This document shows, in pieces, positions 1-9,964 of a DNA stretch of 64,000 nt (the stretch's first letter is position 1; each line of letters begins with the position of its first letter). Source of the stretch: Photobacterium damselae (GTDB lineage: Bacteria; Pseudomonadota; Gammaproteobacteria; Enterobacterales; Vibrionaceae); NCBI RefSeq assembly GCF_003026815.1, contig NZ_PYOG01000013.1, positions 1 to 64,000 of the forward strand, in the 5' to 3' direction. Below the pieces are notes generated by a model, which worked only from the letters and a program-made list of their open reading frames with translations, made no database searches and had not been told where the DNA came from. Both the position numbers and the translations under genes were made by a program.

Positions 1-110
1 GTCACCTTGGTTAACATTTTTCGGAAGTCATCAAGATCAGATTCTGTCTTAATTGACTTTGCGGCTTCACGAGCAAAAGCTTCGAGTGCTTTCTTATCCA
101 TATTGTCCAT
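1..110 (-). CDS. IS256-family transposase, N-terminal fragment (cut by window edge)
   Basis: About 36 residues are visible, beginning MDNMDKKALEAF and continuing through a KSIKTESDLDDF segment. This resembles the N terminus of IS256 mutator-type DDE transposases. The catalytic domain lies beyond position 1. Two start codons are possible, at 110 and at 101. An AAGG-type ribosome site precedes both, with better spacing for the inner one. Family assignment rests on remembered similarity over a short stretch. It could alternatively be a truncated remnant. Confidence 0.62.
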   Translation of the reverse strand, partial: MDNMDKKALEAFAREAAKSIKTESDLDDFRKMLTKV

Positions 111-163
111 CCTTAACCTTTAAGGTTTAAGTTTAGACAGTTACACAGAATTCAGGACACTCT
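1..163 (-). mobile_element. IS256-family insertion sequence, transposase end only
   Basis: The first 163 bases look like the transposase-start end of an IS256-type element whose remainder lies outside the window. The coding part is at 1-110. It is followed outward by an end region at about 136-163 that contains ACACAGAATTCAGGACACT, a layout typical of IS256-group terminal inverted repeats. The other end, the target duplication and the exact outer boundary cannot be seen. It sits directly behind the fabV terminator hairpin. Confidence 0.65.
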
Positions 164-180
164 CAGTTTTTGATTTTGCG

Positions 181-218
181 ATTAAACCAACCTCATTATG
201 ATTGAGGTTGGTTTAATC
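181..218 (-). terminator. Hairpin downstream of fabV
   Basis: A 15-base perfect inverted repeat (ATTAAACCAACCTCA and its complement) with a short AT loop lies just after the fabV stop. On the fabV strand no long T-run follows. It may therefore be an imperfect terminator, or the IS insertion may have removed the tail. Confidence 0.6.
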
Positions 219-224
219 GAATTA

Positions 225-1427
225 TTATGGCTTTAGTTTAAGTAATTCTGCCACATCGACCGATTGTTCATAATTAATATTAGGTACTTCAAATCCATTA
301 AGTTGCATAAACTCTTGTCGATATTGTTGATAGTCACTTATGTCTTTAAAGTTATCGGGTGTGATTTTTTTTATAAGCTCTGCCGTTTGTTGTTGAACTT
401 CTGGTCGTAATTCCCAATCATCCAGACGAATTAAACCATTTGCATCCGACTGTATTTCATCTTTGTTTGTCGATAACTTCTCTTTAAACAGACGCTGCAT
501 TTGTTTTAAGCACCCTTCATGAAGACCCTGTTGTTTCATCACTTGGTATAAAGCCAACATATAAGGTGAAAAAGTAGGAATAAATGCGCTCGCTTTGGTA
601 ACTAAGGCCTTACAGACAACAACATGAGCACTTCCTTGAATCGGTGCTAACTGCTGATTGAGTGTCGTGACACTTTGATGTAAATGCTCTTTTGCAGCAC
701 CTAATGTTCCGCGATGATATATATTGTGAGTTAGAGGAGAACCTATATAGGAAAATGCCAAGGTTTGGCATCCTGATGCAAGTAAATCTTTTGACTGTAG
801 AAAATCAACCCATTCTTGCCAGTCTTCACCCCCCATGACTTTAACGGTATCTTCTATTTCTTTGGTTGTTGCTGGTGGAATGTCGACCAAGTCTAATGTT
901 TCATGTTCTAAGTTAAGGTTATAGCCTGTTTGAACTTCTTTTATCGGTTTGATAGTAGAGCGCCACAGCGTTCCATCAATAGGGTTGGGCCTTGCTCCCG
1001 TTGCTAATGAGTAGATAACGAGATCAACTTTACCATTAAACTTTTGTTGAATAGCTTCGGCCACTTGTTGTCGTGTTGATTTTGCAAAGGCATCACCCAC
1101 AATATTGATTGCTTGATAGCCATGACGCTCAGCTTCTTGCTTAAAGTAAATATTGTTATACCACCCAGCTGTACCTATGTTTTTATCGGATGGTCCTCGC
1201 TCATATGAGACACCAAGAGTATTGGCTTGGCCTCCTCCAAACGTTAAACATATCCGCGCAGCAAGACCAAATCCTGATGAAGCGCCGAGAATCAGAACAT
1301 TTTGCTTATTTCTCGATGCTCCAAGTGAATTTTTAATGGTTTTAACTTGCTGTTTAATCATTTCATGGCAACCTAAGGGATGACACGAACGGGCGACATT
1401 AGAATCAATGATTGGCGTAATGATCAT
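225..1427 (-). CDS. fabV: Trans-2-enoyl-ACP/CoA reductase FabV
   Basis: FabV-type enoyl reductase, which carries out the last reduction of each fatty-acid elongation cycle (NADH-dependent, cytoplasmic). The start is placed at 1427, giving MIITPIIDSN; an AAAGGA ribosome site stands 7 bases upstream. The longer reading to 1472 adds 15 residues not expected in the family. A CHPLGC segment lies near the N terminus, followed by the LGASSGFGLAARI nucleotide-binding glycine loop and TAGWYN. The catalytic Tyr-x8-Lys signature is present as Y-HRGTLGAA-K. The roughly 400 residues match the family. It is transcribed divergently from ackA and followed by a hairpin. FabV enzymes are known for triclosan tolerance; whether this is the main enoyl reductase of the cell cannot be judged here. 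Confidence 0.93.
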   Translation of the reverse strand: MIITPIIDSNVARSCHPLGCHEMIKQQVKTIKNSLGASRNKQNVLILGASSGFGLAARICLTFGGGQANTLGVSYERGPSDKNIGTAGWYNNIYFKQEAERHGYQAINIVGDAFAKSTRQQVAEAIQQKFNGKVDLVIYSLATGARPNPIDGTLWRSTIKPIKEVQTGYNLNLEHETLDLVDIPPATTKEIEDTVKVMGGEDWQEWVDFLQSKDLLASGCQTLAFSYIGSPLTHNIYHRGTLGAAKEHLHQSVTTLNQQLAPIQGSAHVVVCKALVTKASAFIPTFSPYMLALYQVMKQQGLHEGCLKQMQRLFKEKLSTNKDEIQSDANGLIRLDDWELRPEVQQQTAELIKKITPDNFKDISDYQQYRQEFMQLNGFEVPNINYEQSVDVAELLKLKP

Positions 1428-1730
1428 AGATAAGTCCTTTTTTTTTGTGTTACAAATAACAATGTATTCCATTTATTTTCAACAAAAGTTGAGTGTTTGC
1501 TGAATTTTTAAACTGATGAAATCGATTTCTTGATAAAAATTTGATCTAAACCAGTTAAATTCCAATTTTTTAATATTTTTTAAAACAAAAGTTGAGACTT
1601 TCAAAAAAAATTGAGTAAGATGGTCGTTAGAAAGCGATAACTTAGTGAATAATGCTCCACATATTTTGCTGAGTGATAATAAATGGGAACTTTGTATCCT
1701 TTTAGTCCTTGAAACGTTGATGAGATAACC
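1428..1730. other. Divergent fabV/ackA promoter region
   Basis: About 300 bases with no gene. The region is strongly AT-rich, with several A and T tracts. A direct repeat of CAAAAGTTGAG occurs near 1481 and 1585. The promoters of both flanking genes must lie here, but I cannot assign a convincing -35/-10 pair or a known operator. Confidence 0.5.
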
Positions 1731-2924
1731 ATGAGCAACTCTTTAGTTCTAGTAATCAATTCTGGTAGTTCTTCACTTAAATTTGCCCTAATCGACACTG
1801 TTACCGGTGATGCGATGTTAAATGGTCTTGGTGAGTGTTTCTTCTTACCTGAGGCAGTAGTTAGCTGGAAAGTTAACGGTGAAAAACACGAGTACAAACT
1901 CAGTGGCCTAGAAAACCACCACCAGCAAGCGATTGATCGTATCGTTGCTCTGGTTGACGAATTAGGTCTGAAAGAAGACATCGTAGCTATTGGTCACCGT
2001 GTTGTTCATGGTGGAACTAAGTTCTCACATACCGTGAAAGTTGATGAGCAAGTTATGGCGGATATCGAAGCGTTGAGCGATTTAGCTCCTCTTCATAACC
2101 CAGCTCACGTTATTGGTATGCGTGCTGCAGCTAAAGCTTTCCCTACGCTATCTCAATACGCTGTGTTTGATACTGCTTTCCATCAAACTATGCCAGAAAA
2201 AGCGTTTACTTACGCAATTTCTAAAGAAGTTAGTAAAGAATATGACATTCGTCGTTATGGCGCACATGGTACAAGCCACTATTATGTAACTCGTGAAGCT
2301 GCAAAAGTGGTTAATAAACCAGTAGAAGCATCAAGCTTTATTTCTGTTCACCTAGGTAATGGTGCATCAGTTTGTGTGGTTAAGAACGGCGAAAGTATTG
2401 ATACCTCAATGGGCTTTACACCACTTGCTGGCCTTATGATGGGCACTCGTTGTGGTGATATCGACCCAAGTGTTCTTGAGTACCTTCTTAAGAAAGGTTG
2501 GACTCCTGAGCAACTTCACGATCTTCTAGTTAAGAAGTCTGGCTTCCTTGGTATTTCTGGCATTACAAGTGACTGCCGTGGAATCATTGAAGCAATGGAG
2601 CAAGGTAACCACGATGCTAAGCTTGCATTTGAGGTGTTTACTTACCGTGCCGCGAAATACATCGCATCTTACATGGTAGCTCTAGATGAACTTGACGGTA
2701 TTATCTTCACAGGTGGTATTGGCGAAAACTCAATGCCTGTTCGTAGCGAGATCCTTCGTTTATTGAAGATCTTTGGCTACCGTGAAGATGAACAAGCAAA
2801 CGCAGATGCACGCTTTGGTAATTCAGGCGTGATCACGCAAGCAAATACTCCTCTTGCAATGGTAATTCCAACCAACGAAGAATGGGTAATTGCGAACGAG
2901 TCTATGGCGCTACTACACGCTTAA
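1731..2924 (+). CDS. ackA: Acetate kinase
   Basis: Acetate kinase (acetate + ATP to acetyl phosphate + ADP), cytoplasmic, ASKHA fold. The 397 residues match the family. Signature segments are VINSGSSSLKF at the N terminus (phosphate 1), GHRVVHGG, FDTAFHQTMP with the catalytic Asp, GAHGTSH, HLGNGAS and the C-terminal ENSMPVR region. No phosphotransacetylase gene follows, unlike the usual ackA-pta pair. This may therefore be the second ackA copy that many vibrios carry on their smaller chromosome (inference). The ribosome site is weak (GATGAGAT). A strong terminator lies 46 bases after the stop, so the gene is monocistronic. Confidence 0.95.
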   Translation: MSNSLVLVINSGSSSLKFALIDTVTGDAMLNGLGECFFLPEAVVSWKVNGEKHEYKLSGLENHHQQAIDRIVALVDELGLKEDIVAIGHRVVHGGTKFSHTVKVDEQVMADIEALSDLAPLHNPAHVIGMRAAAKAFPTLSQYAVFDTAFHQTMPEKAFTYAISKEVSKEYDIRRYGAHGTSHYYVTREAAKVVNKPVEASSFISVHLGNGASVCVVKNGESIDTSMGFTPLAGLMMGTRCGDIDPSVLEYLLKKGWTPEQLHDLLVKKSGFLGISGITSDCRGIIEAMEQGNHDAKLAFEVFTYRAAKYIASYMVALDELDGIIFTGGIGENSMPVRSEILRLLKIFGYREDEQANADARFGNSGVITQANTPLAMVIPTNEEWVIANESMALLHA

Positions 2925-2969
2925 TAGACTAATATCTCGCTTGGAACACGAGATATTGTACGGAACGGG

Positions 2970-3004
2970 AAAACGGCTCTGAGATCACTCAGAGCCGTTT
3001 TTCG
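2970..3004 (+). terminator. Rho-independent terminator of ackA
   Basis: Stem AAACGGCTCTGA / TCAGAGCCGTTT with a 6-base loop, ending in a T-run. Confidence 0.9.
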
Positions 3005-3557
3005 TTATATGAGGTAAATTTTATTCTTGCTTACTCTTAATTGTTTATATTTGTAATAATGCAGATGCGGATATAAACAATCATCATATTTCAAGTGGTT
3101 GTATATTAAGAATTAAATTTTACTATCTCTATTTTGGAATTTAGATCACTTAAAAAATATTAGAAAAATTTGCAAAAAAGCCAAACAGAGACCATATTAA
3201 ATATAAGCCTACTAACTGTTATCCATTATGCGAAGGTTTAGGAGGAATCAAGCAAGAATTCTTTCAATCTAGTTAGGCTGACGTTGCTGTCTCCAGACAA
3301 GATGCAGCAAAGACAATTTGGAATAGCTTCAACTAAGCCGTTGCTTAGAAATTAGATACTTAACAATTTGGTTTAGTACAAAGATATTTGATACTTCTTC
3401 ACCAAAAACTATCTGGGCAGTCTAAGAATACGTTTGGCTCCCACGGCATACTCAACGTAATGAGTGGTGAAGGTACACATGCTTGCAAGCAAAAAACACA
3501 AAGGCCATACATATTGTTTGTATGGCCTTTTCTTGTTGAACGTTACCTAGAAGTTAC
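3005..3557. other. Long intergenic region, possible small RNA
   Basis: More than 550 bases without a credible reading frame. It contains a separated 9-base inverted repeat TGTTTATAT...ATATAAACA at 3042-3079. The stretch at about 3230-3500 has a more balanced base composition and ends at a strong terminator (3499-3533). A plus-strand small RNA is possible, but no promoter or known RNA family is recognised. The terminator may simply serve the EAL gene on the other strand. Confidence 0.3.
3499..3533. terminator. Bidirectional terminator hairpin
   Basis: Stem AAAGGCCATACA / TGTATGGCCTTTT with a short loop. On the plus strand it ends in TTTTC. On the minus strand it is followed by CTTTGTGTTTTTT, so it can stop the EAL gene transcript as well as any plus-strand RNA reading toward it. 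Confidence 0.7.
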
Positions 3558-4730
3558 TTAAACAACACTTTGAGTTAATTCGTTGGAGAGATGAAGATAG
3601 AGTTGCTCTAATGCCATCGGTTTACCTAATAAGTAGCCCTGACAGAAATCCACATTAAATTCGCGTAATTTCCCAAAAGTACGTTGTGTTTCAACGCCTT
3701 CTGCAACAACATTCAAATCAAGACTGTGCGCAAGCTGAATTGTATGCTGAATGATACTCTCTATTGATTCATTAATTTCAATTTGATCAATAAAACTTTT
3801 GTCTAGCTTCAATTCTGTAAAGGGTAAAGATGCTAGCTTTGAGAGTGACGAGTAACCAGTACCAAAGTCATCAATTGATAAACCAAAACCATTGAGCCTG
3901 AGTCGAGATATATTCTCTAATACGGTTTGGTTTTCAACAAATACAATCCCTTCTGTAAGCTCAATACAAACTTTATGATGTGGTAGGTTAAATTGTTTAC
4001 AGGTTGCAATTAACCAATCACAAATAGGCTCTTCACTTAGGGTTTTTTGCGATACATTTATTGATATTTTGCCAATTTCTGGTATTGAGCTGAGGTCTTG
4101 AATTGCGTTAAAGGCTGTTAAATAAAATATATCACTGATTAATAAGCTAGTTTCCGCTTCTTCAATAAAATAATAAGGGGAAAGTAAACCATATTCTGGA
4201 TGTTGCCAACGAACTAATACTTCAACACCATATAGCTTTTGGCTACGAGTTTCATAAATAGGTTGATAGAAATTAATTAACTCATGATTTTTAATACCAT
4301 TAGCAATATCTCGTTGTGAGATAGAAATAGGCTCTTTTTTTTCTATATGAGATTGATGAGGACCCGGTGCAAAGATGGCATTGATGATTTTTTTTTCTGT
4401 TATGGGTTTTTGGATAAACTCTCCAATAAAGACAGAAAGAAAATCATTCATTCTCTGAATGGTTGATGATATTTTAGAATCTAAAGCTGAAATAAAATTG
4501 ATTTGTCCTTCAAATCCAATCGCAACTAATTTATTGAGAAAAGAGACAGAATCGATTGAGGTTAATTCTATATCACATAAAATAATATCAATAGCTTGAG
4601 ATTGGCAAATACTAAGTCCGGTTTGAATCGAGTCTGATGAATAGATTGATTCAAATCCAATACGCTCGAGCATATGTTTGAGCATATTGGCCTGAAAATG
4701 ATTGTTTTCAATGATAAGTATATTTTTCAT
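3558..4730 (-). CDS. Response regulator with EAL (c-di-GMP phosphodiesterase) domain
   Basis: Two-domain cytoplasmic signalling protein of 390 residues. Residues 1-120 form a receiver domain: acidic N-terminal pocket IIENN, phospho-acceptor Asp in ILCDIEL, Lys in QKPIT. Residues 140-380 form an EAL domain with the catalytic set seen intact: EVLVRW (EVL in place of EAL), NVSQ, ELTEG, IDDFGTGYSS, LKLDKSF and AEGVET. It is therefore predicted to be an active c-di-GMP phosphodiesterase switched by phosphorylation. No partner histidine kinase lies nearby. The ribosome site before the chosen ATG is weak. It stands alone on its strand ahead of a bidirectional terminator. Confidence 0.88.
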   Translation of the reverse strand: MKNILIIENNHFQANMLKHMLERIGFESIYSSDSIQTGLSICQSQAIDIILCDIELTSIDSVSFLNKLVAIGFEGQINFISALDSKISSTIQRMNDFLSVFIGEFIQKPITEKKIINAIFAPGPHQSHIEKKEPISISQRDIANGIKNHELINFYQPIYETRSQKLYGVEVLVRWQHPEYGLLSPYYFIEEAETSLLISDIFYLTAFNAIQDLSSIPEIGKISINVSQKTLSEEPICDWLIATCKQFNLPHHKVCIELTEGIVFVENQTVLENISRLRLNGFGLSIDDFGTGYSSLSKLASLPFTELKLDKSFIDQIEINESIESIIQHTIQLAHSLDLNVVAEGVETQRTFGKLREFNVDFCQGYLLGKPMALEQLYLHLSNELTQSVV

Positions 4731-4831
4731 ATGAACACATGCATAAAAATTATTGAACAGAGTTCACATTCTAGCGGCGTCTAAAGGTAAGAAAATAGCA
4801 GATGAAAAAGCAAAAGAATGAAGGTGCTATA

Positions 4832-4872
4832 TATACCCAAGTAACCTAGCATCTTGAAGTCACTTGGGTATA
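4832..4872. repeat. Short palindromic intergenic repeat
   Basis: TATACCCAAGT and ACTTGGGTATA flank a 19-base spacer containing GCATCTTGAAG. The layout resembles small dispersed palindromes frequent between Vibrionaceae genes (recollection, not a search). There is no T-run on either strand, so it is not a normal terminator. Confidence 0.55.
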
Positions 4873-4889
4873 GATATCTAATGATAGCT

Positions 4890-4922
4890 GAGTGATCCTC
4901 GATAACTGTTGAAGATCACTCT
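4890..4922 (-). terminator. Weak hairpin downstream of the AraC-type gene
   Basis: GAGTGATC and GATCACTC pair around a 17-base loop a few bases after the regulator stop codon. It lacks a clear T-run on the gene's strand, so terminator function is uncertain. Confidence 0.4.
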
Positions 4923-4932
4923 ATATATTGTA

Positions 4933-5949
4933 TTAGTTGATTAAATAAGGGTGATTGGATAGTTGCGATGGGCATACTCCTGTCCAGCGTTTAAATGCGC
5001 GAGAAAAAGTACTTAAGTCGGAAAACCCTAAGCGCGAAGCAACTTCTGTCATGCTGATATTACTGTTTTCTAGCCAAACTAACGCTTTTTCAAGTTTATA
5101 TTTTTCTAGTACGCCTCGGTAACTTGTTTCCACTTCAGCTAATCGTCTATTTAACGTCCTAAAGCTAATATTCATCACTTTTGCAATATGCTCACCTGAG
5201 GCTTCATAAAGCGAAGGGAGTGTGTCTAGCGTGCTGTAAACTTGCTGGGTTATGTTCGTTTTCTTTAATCCAGCAAGTTCGGTATCAAGTAGTTGCCCCA
5301 TTTGCTGATAAATAGCATTGTTTGCATAAGAGCTACCAACATCTAGCTGCTGCTTTTTAATAACAAGACGATGAATAGGGTAGCCTTCATGAATTCGGCA
5401 ATGAGCATATTTTTCTGTTTGTTTCTTTATATCTAAAGAGCTCTGCCATTTTGGAATAAATAAGTCAAAATCAATGTTTGTACTCGCATTGGCATCCAGC
5501 ATCGAGATAAAAGCGGATATGACCAACATTGTTTCATTATGACTCATGTCAGATTCTTTGCTGCTGGTTTCATGGTTGATAAACCAAATATCAATAACAT
5601 CATTTTTTGTTTCATGGAACAAGCAGCGGATAGGAAGCCCTAATAGTGGACTATAGTGACAAGCATCTTTTATTGCGGTTAACAGCGTAGGTGCTGTCCA
5701 GATTCTTAAACTATACTCACCGAAAGAAAGTGGGCTAATTTGATTGGTTAGGTCAAATGGAAACTCATTTAATGATTGAGTCAGAGCCTTCTGGCGATAG
5801 AAAGTACGAAACTGATGAACATCCCACTCTTCTGAATGCGTGGCACTATTAGTCACTAGAGTTGTTTGTTCACTATCACTGAGCAGAGCAATCCATCCAG
5901 TATGAATAAGCGGGCTGTTTTTTGATGAGGTATGACACTTAAGCTCCAT
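4933..5949 (-). CDS. AraC-family transcriptional regulator
   Basis: DNA-binding regulator of 338 residues. The C-terminal ~90 residues carry two helix-turn-helix units of the AraC/XylS type: HIAKVMNISFRTLNRRL for the first, then MTEVASRLGFSDLSTFSRAF and WTGVCPSQ for the second. The N-terminal ~220 residues match the general layout of the arabinose-binding-like domain found in OruR/ArgR-type AraC proteins (inference from layout). The ligand and targets are unknown. No obvious target operon adjoins it: the upstream gene is a zinc-ribbon protein on the same strand and the downstream one is the EAL regulator. The ribosome site is weak. Confidence 0.85.
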   Translation of the reverse strand: MELKCHTSSKNSPLIHTGWIALLSDSEQTTLVTNSATHSEEWDVHQFRTFYRQKALTQSLNEFPFDLTNQISPLSFGEYSLRIWTAPTLLTAIKDACHYSPLLGLPIRCLFHETKNDVIDIWFINHETSSKESDMSHNETMLVISAFISMLDANASTNIDFDLFIPKWQSSLDIKKQTEKYAHCRIHEGYPIHRLVIKKQQLDVGSSYANNAIYQQMGQLLDTELAGLKKTNITQQVYSTLDTLPSLYEASGEHIAKVMNISFRTLNRRLAEVETSYRGVLEKYKLEKALVWLENSNISMTEVASRLGFSDLSTFSRAFKRWTGVCPSQLSNHPYLIN

Positions 5950-6096
5950 TGTCTATACTCTTTCCGAATTTTGATACTTTTTTATACCATGCTCAATGCA
6001 ATATGTAGCATGTGAAATATTATCTTGCATTATAAGTCAGTCATTTTAAAACGTAGCTCAACAGCCCAATCATATACTGGGCATTGAGTAAATTTG

Positions 6097-6924
6097 TTAT
6101 AACAATGAAATGGATGCTGAATAATGTTTTGATTTACAATGACTTCGTCTAGTCGAGCATTTTTTCTCGGCTGCACATTTTGGGCAACCGTTGCCAGATA
6201 AGTGATTGGAGGGCAATTGTTCAAATTTGCCATGTTGAGCGCAAATAATAACGCCTTTCGTTCTTACATTAGTATAAATAAACTGACTATAATCATAGAG
6301 CTTTCCATGCACCTGCTGAGCTTCTTTGATAAATTGCGCTGTTGTTTTTTTACGCCCATTTTTTGCACATTGAGGACAACCCACTCCTCTTAAATGCGCA
6401 TCCGCTCTTTGTTCAAAATCACCATGTTCGGGGCACGTAATAATTCCTTTTTCTAAAGCTCCTGAGTAAATAAAGTGGCCGTAGCTATATTTGTTTTGAT
6501 GGGTTTCATTTGCTTTTTCGATAAACATGGATTGGGATTTTGGATAAGACTTTGAACATTTTGGGCAACCTTTACCTGAAAGATGTGCGTTTGGTCGTTG
6601 TTCAAATTCGCCATGTTGAGGACAAATAATAGTACTTTTATTTAATGAACCTAAGTATTCAAATTTTGAATAATCGTATTTTGTACCATGAATTTTACGA
6701 GCATTAATAACAAACTCTTCTTTTGTTTTCTTTTCTTTTCCTGCACATTTTGGACAACCTCGCCCTGCTAAGTGTGCGTCTGGACGTTGTTCAAAATCAC
6801 CATGAACAGGACAAGTAATCATACTTTTTGTTTTTGCATTTACATAAATGAAGTGGTTGTAAATGTATTTACCGTTGTGGACGATAGTTGCTTTTTCAAC
6901 AAACTGCTCTTGTGTTTTCTTCAT
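6097..6924 (-). CDS. Tandem zinc-ribbon protein (DUF723-like repeats)
   Basis: 275 residues built from four near-identical units of about 62 residues. Each starts with an F-x-x-x-A...H-x-x-K-Y-x-Y segment, then C-x2-HG-x-F-x-Q-x-P, HL-x-G and CP-x-C. The cysteine pairs and histidine suggest a zinc ribbon. This repeat resembles DUF723-type domains that accompany nucleases and phage proteins, so DNA binding is plausible but not shown. After the fourth unit the frame runs 20 residues without domain character. An A6 tract at about 6160-6165 would, with a one-base shift, open a different tail ending at 6030. The gene is monocistronic, in AT-rich surroundings. Confidence 0.7.
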   Translation of the reverse strand: MKKTQEQFVEKATIVHNGKYIYNHFIYVNAKTKSMITCPVHGDFEQRPDAHLAGRGCPKCAGKEKKTKEEFVINARKIHGTKYDYSKFEYLGSLNKSTIICPQHGEFEQRPNAHLSGKGCPKCSKSYPKSQSMFIEKANETHQNKYSYGHFIYSGALEKGIITCPEHGDFEQRADAHLRGVGCPQCAKNGRKKTTAQFIKEAQQVHGKLYDYSQFIYTNVRTKGVIICAQHGKFEQLPSNHLSGNGCPKCAAEKKCSTRRSHCKSKHYSASISLL

Positions 6925-7421
6925 GGCTTTTCATCATATTTAATATGAACTTATTATATTAAGTTACGAAATAATCTAATATTTATGTATGTGGCTCTCC
7001 ACAAATATTACCAACTTACAAATCGAGTTTTCATTAAAAGTTGATTAAGAATACTTATGCCTATTTATGTTTATTATGGTCGTATTTAATGAAAAAACAT
7101 GCAATATACAAAAATGAAAATCATTGATTGCAAAATTTTTTGTGGCTTCAATAGATATCCTATCGTAGATTTTTTAGGCCGATATAATCCCGTGATATAT
7201 CTTGATGTTATATTTGATGTTTATTTAATAGCCTGCTTGCTTATGCATACTATTAACATAACAAAAAATGTAATCGTGATTTTTGTTGGATTAAGAAAAG
7301 TTAAAAAAATTAAATAACGATTCATATTGAATTTATTGTTATAACGGGTTAACAATAAAAAGGACGCTAAGCTTTGACTAGAAAAGGAGTAACTATATTT
7401 TTATTGTAGAGTGATTCTTAT
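6925..7421. other. AT-rich spacer before the atp operon
   Basis: Nearly 500 bases of AT-rich sequence separate the zinc-ribbon gene from atpI. A 72-codon open frame at 7099-7317 lacks a ribosome site and recognisable features, and I do not call it. The atp promoter should lie in the last 100 bases. Confidence 0.5.
7374..7401 (+). promoter_or_regulatory. Candidate sigma-70 promoter of the atp operon
   Basis: TTGACT (5 of 6 to consensus) and TATTTT (4 of 6) are separated by 16 bases. They lie about 20 bases upstream of the atpI start, which would leave a very short leader. Confidence 0.3.
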
Positions 7422-8586
<1,165 letters not shown>

Positions 8587-8633
8587 TTAAATCAGTTTTA
8601 TATATTAGTTGTTTAAAAATTTTGGAGTTATTT

Positions 8634-8870
8634 ATGGATATCGTAAGTGCAGTTCTTTATGTTGCAGGTGCACTGCTAATTGGTTTAGGGGCTGCTGGTG
8701 CTGCAACAGGTATCGGTAACTTGGCAGGTAAATATTTAGAAGGTGTTGCTCGTCAGCCTGATTTAACTCCAATGCTTCGTACTCAATTCTTTATTATGAT
8801 GGGTTTAGTTGATGCGGTACCAATGATCGGTGTAGGTATTGGTCTATATATTATCTTCGCAGTAGCGTAA
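8634..8870 (+). CDS. atpE: ATP synthase Fo subunit c
   Basis: 78-residue proteolipid with two membrane helices joined by the polar loop R40-Q41-P42. The ion-binding carboxylate is Asp60 in GLVDAVPM, the same arrangement as E. coli Asp61. The Gln/Glu/Ser pattern of sodium-binding rings is absent, so proton coupling is expected. The start at 8634 follows TTGGAGT; a longer frame starting at 8460 would overlap atpB and is rejected. Confidence 0.95.
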   Translation: MDIVSAVLYVAGALLIGLGAAGAATGIGNLAGKYLEGVARQPDLTPMLRTQFFIMMGLVDAVPMIGVGIGLYIIFAVA

Positions 8871-8918
8871 TTACGCAGAGTTTTATTCGTTATTTAATAG
8901 CGTATCAAGTGAGGATGT

Positions 8919-9389
8919 ATGAACTTAAATGCAACCATGCTTGGTCAGGCAATTTCCTTTGTGATTTTTGTATGGCTATGCATGAAATATATTTGGCCAC
9001 CATTGACCGAATTATTAGATAAGCGTCAACGAGAAATTGCAGAAGGCTTAATTCATTCTGAAAATGCAGCGAAAGAATTAGAACTTGCTCGTGCTAATGG
9101 CGACAAGCTTCTAAATGATGCAAAAAAAAGTGCGAGTGAATTAGTTGAACAAGGAAATAAACGTCGTTCACAAATTATTGATGATGCAAAAGCAGAAGCA
9201 GAAGCAGAGAAAGCTCGAATTATTGCTCAAGGCCAAGCAGAGTTAGAAAGTGAACGTAACCGTATTCGACAAGAATTACGTCGTGAAATGTCAGACCTTG
9301 TCATTGAAACTGCAGAGAAACTGATTAATCAAAATTTAGATTCGGCAGCGAACCGCGAATTGGTCAACAAACTTATTAAAGATATTTAG
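8919..9389 (+). CDS. atpF: ATP synthase Fo subunit b
   Basis: 156 residues, the normal size for subunit b, which forms the peripheral stalk joining Fo to F1. One N-terminal membrane helix (AISFVIFVWLCMKYIWPPL) is followed by a long charged coiled coil rich in Ala, Glu and Lys. The ribosome site GTGAGGA is well placed. Confidence 0.95.
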   Translation: MNLNATMLGQAISFVIFVWLCMKYIWPPLTELLDKRQREIAEGLIHSENAAKELELARANGDKLLNDAKKSASELVEQGNKRRSQIIDDAKAEAEAEKARIIAQGQAELESERNRIRQELRREMSDLVIETAEKLINQNLDSAANRELVNKLIKDI

Positions 9390-9403
9390 TTAGGGAGTGT
9401 GTG

Positions 9404-9952
9404 ATGTCAGATCCTCAAACAATCGCTCATCCTTATGCTAAAGCTGCTTTCGAGTTTGCCAAAGAACAGCAAGCTTTAGAGCAATGGGCGCAGATGTTGA
9501 CGATTGTCTCCGATGTAGTAACACAACCTGTGATATCTGAGCAGCTAGAAGATCTTGAGCAATTGGGTAATGAGCAGAGAGAACAGTTTGTCGACATGTT
9601 CTTGGCGATTTGTGATGGGTTATTAGATGAGCACGTTAAAAACCTAATTCGTGTAATGGCAGAAAATAGTCGATTGGCTGTGTTATCTAGTGTTACCGAG
9701 TTGTTTTTAGAGTTAAAAGCCGACTATGAGCGAACTGTCCAAGCTCATGTGGTTAGTGCTGATGAATTAACTGCAGATCAGAAAGTTAATTTGATTGCTG
9801 CTCTTGAGAAAAAACTCGATCGACATGTTGAGTTAGATTGCCAAATAGATAAATCGCTTGTTGGGGGCATGTTAATTCATGCTGGTGAGTTGGTCATAGA
9901 TGGAACGTTGAAAACCTCAATGGATCGCTTAGCGTCTCGTTTACAAGCGTAA
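9404..9952 (+). CDS. atpH: ATP synthase F1 subunit delta
   Basis: Subunit delta (182 residues) caps the F1 hexamer and binds the b stalk. The N terminus MSDPQTIAHPYAKAAFEFA is typical, as is the C-terminal VGGMLIHAGELVIDGTLKTSMDRL motif. ATG at 9404 is preferred over the GTG at 9401, being better spaced from TAGGGAG. Confidence 0.95.
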   Translation: MSDPQTIAHPYAKAAFEFAKEQQALEQWAQMLTIVSDVVTQPVISEQLEDLEQLGNEQREQFVDMFLAICDGLLDEHVKNLIRVMAENSRLAVLSSVTELFLELKADYERTVQAHVVSADELTADQKVNLIAALEKKLDRHVELDCQIDKSLVGGMLIHAGELVIDGTLKTSMDRLASRLQA

Positions 9953-9964
9953 TAGGTAGTATGT

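Noticed and set aside
1153-1383. Plus-strand frame inside fabV
   Set aside because: Shadow of the FabV coding frame with no ribosome site.
7099-7317. 72-codon frame before atpI
   Set aside because: No ribosome site, no recognisable domain, and composition no different from the AT-rich spacer around it.
8634-8870. Sodium-type ATP synthase
   Set aside because: The c subunit has the E. coli-like Asp60 setting without the sodium-ligand pattern.
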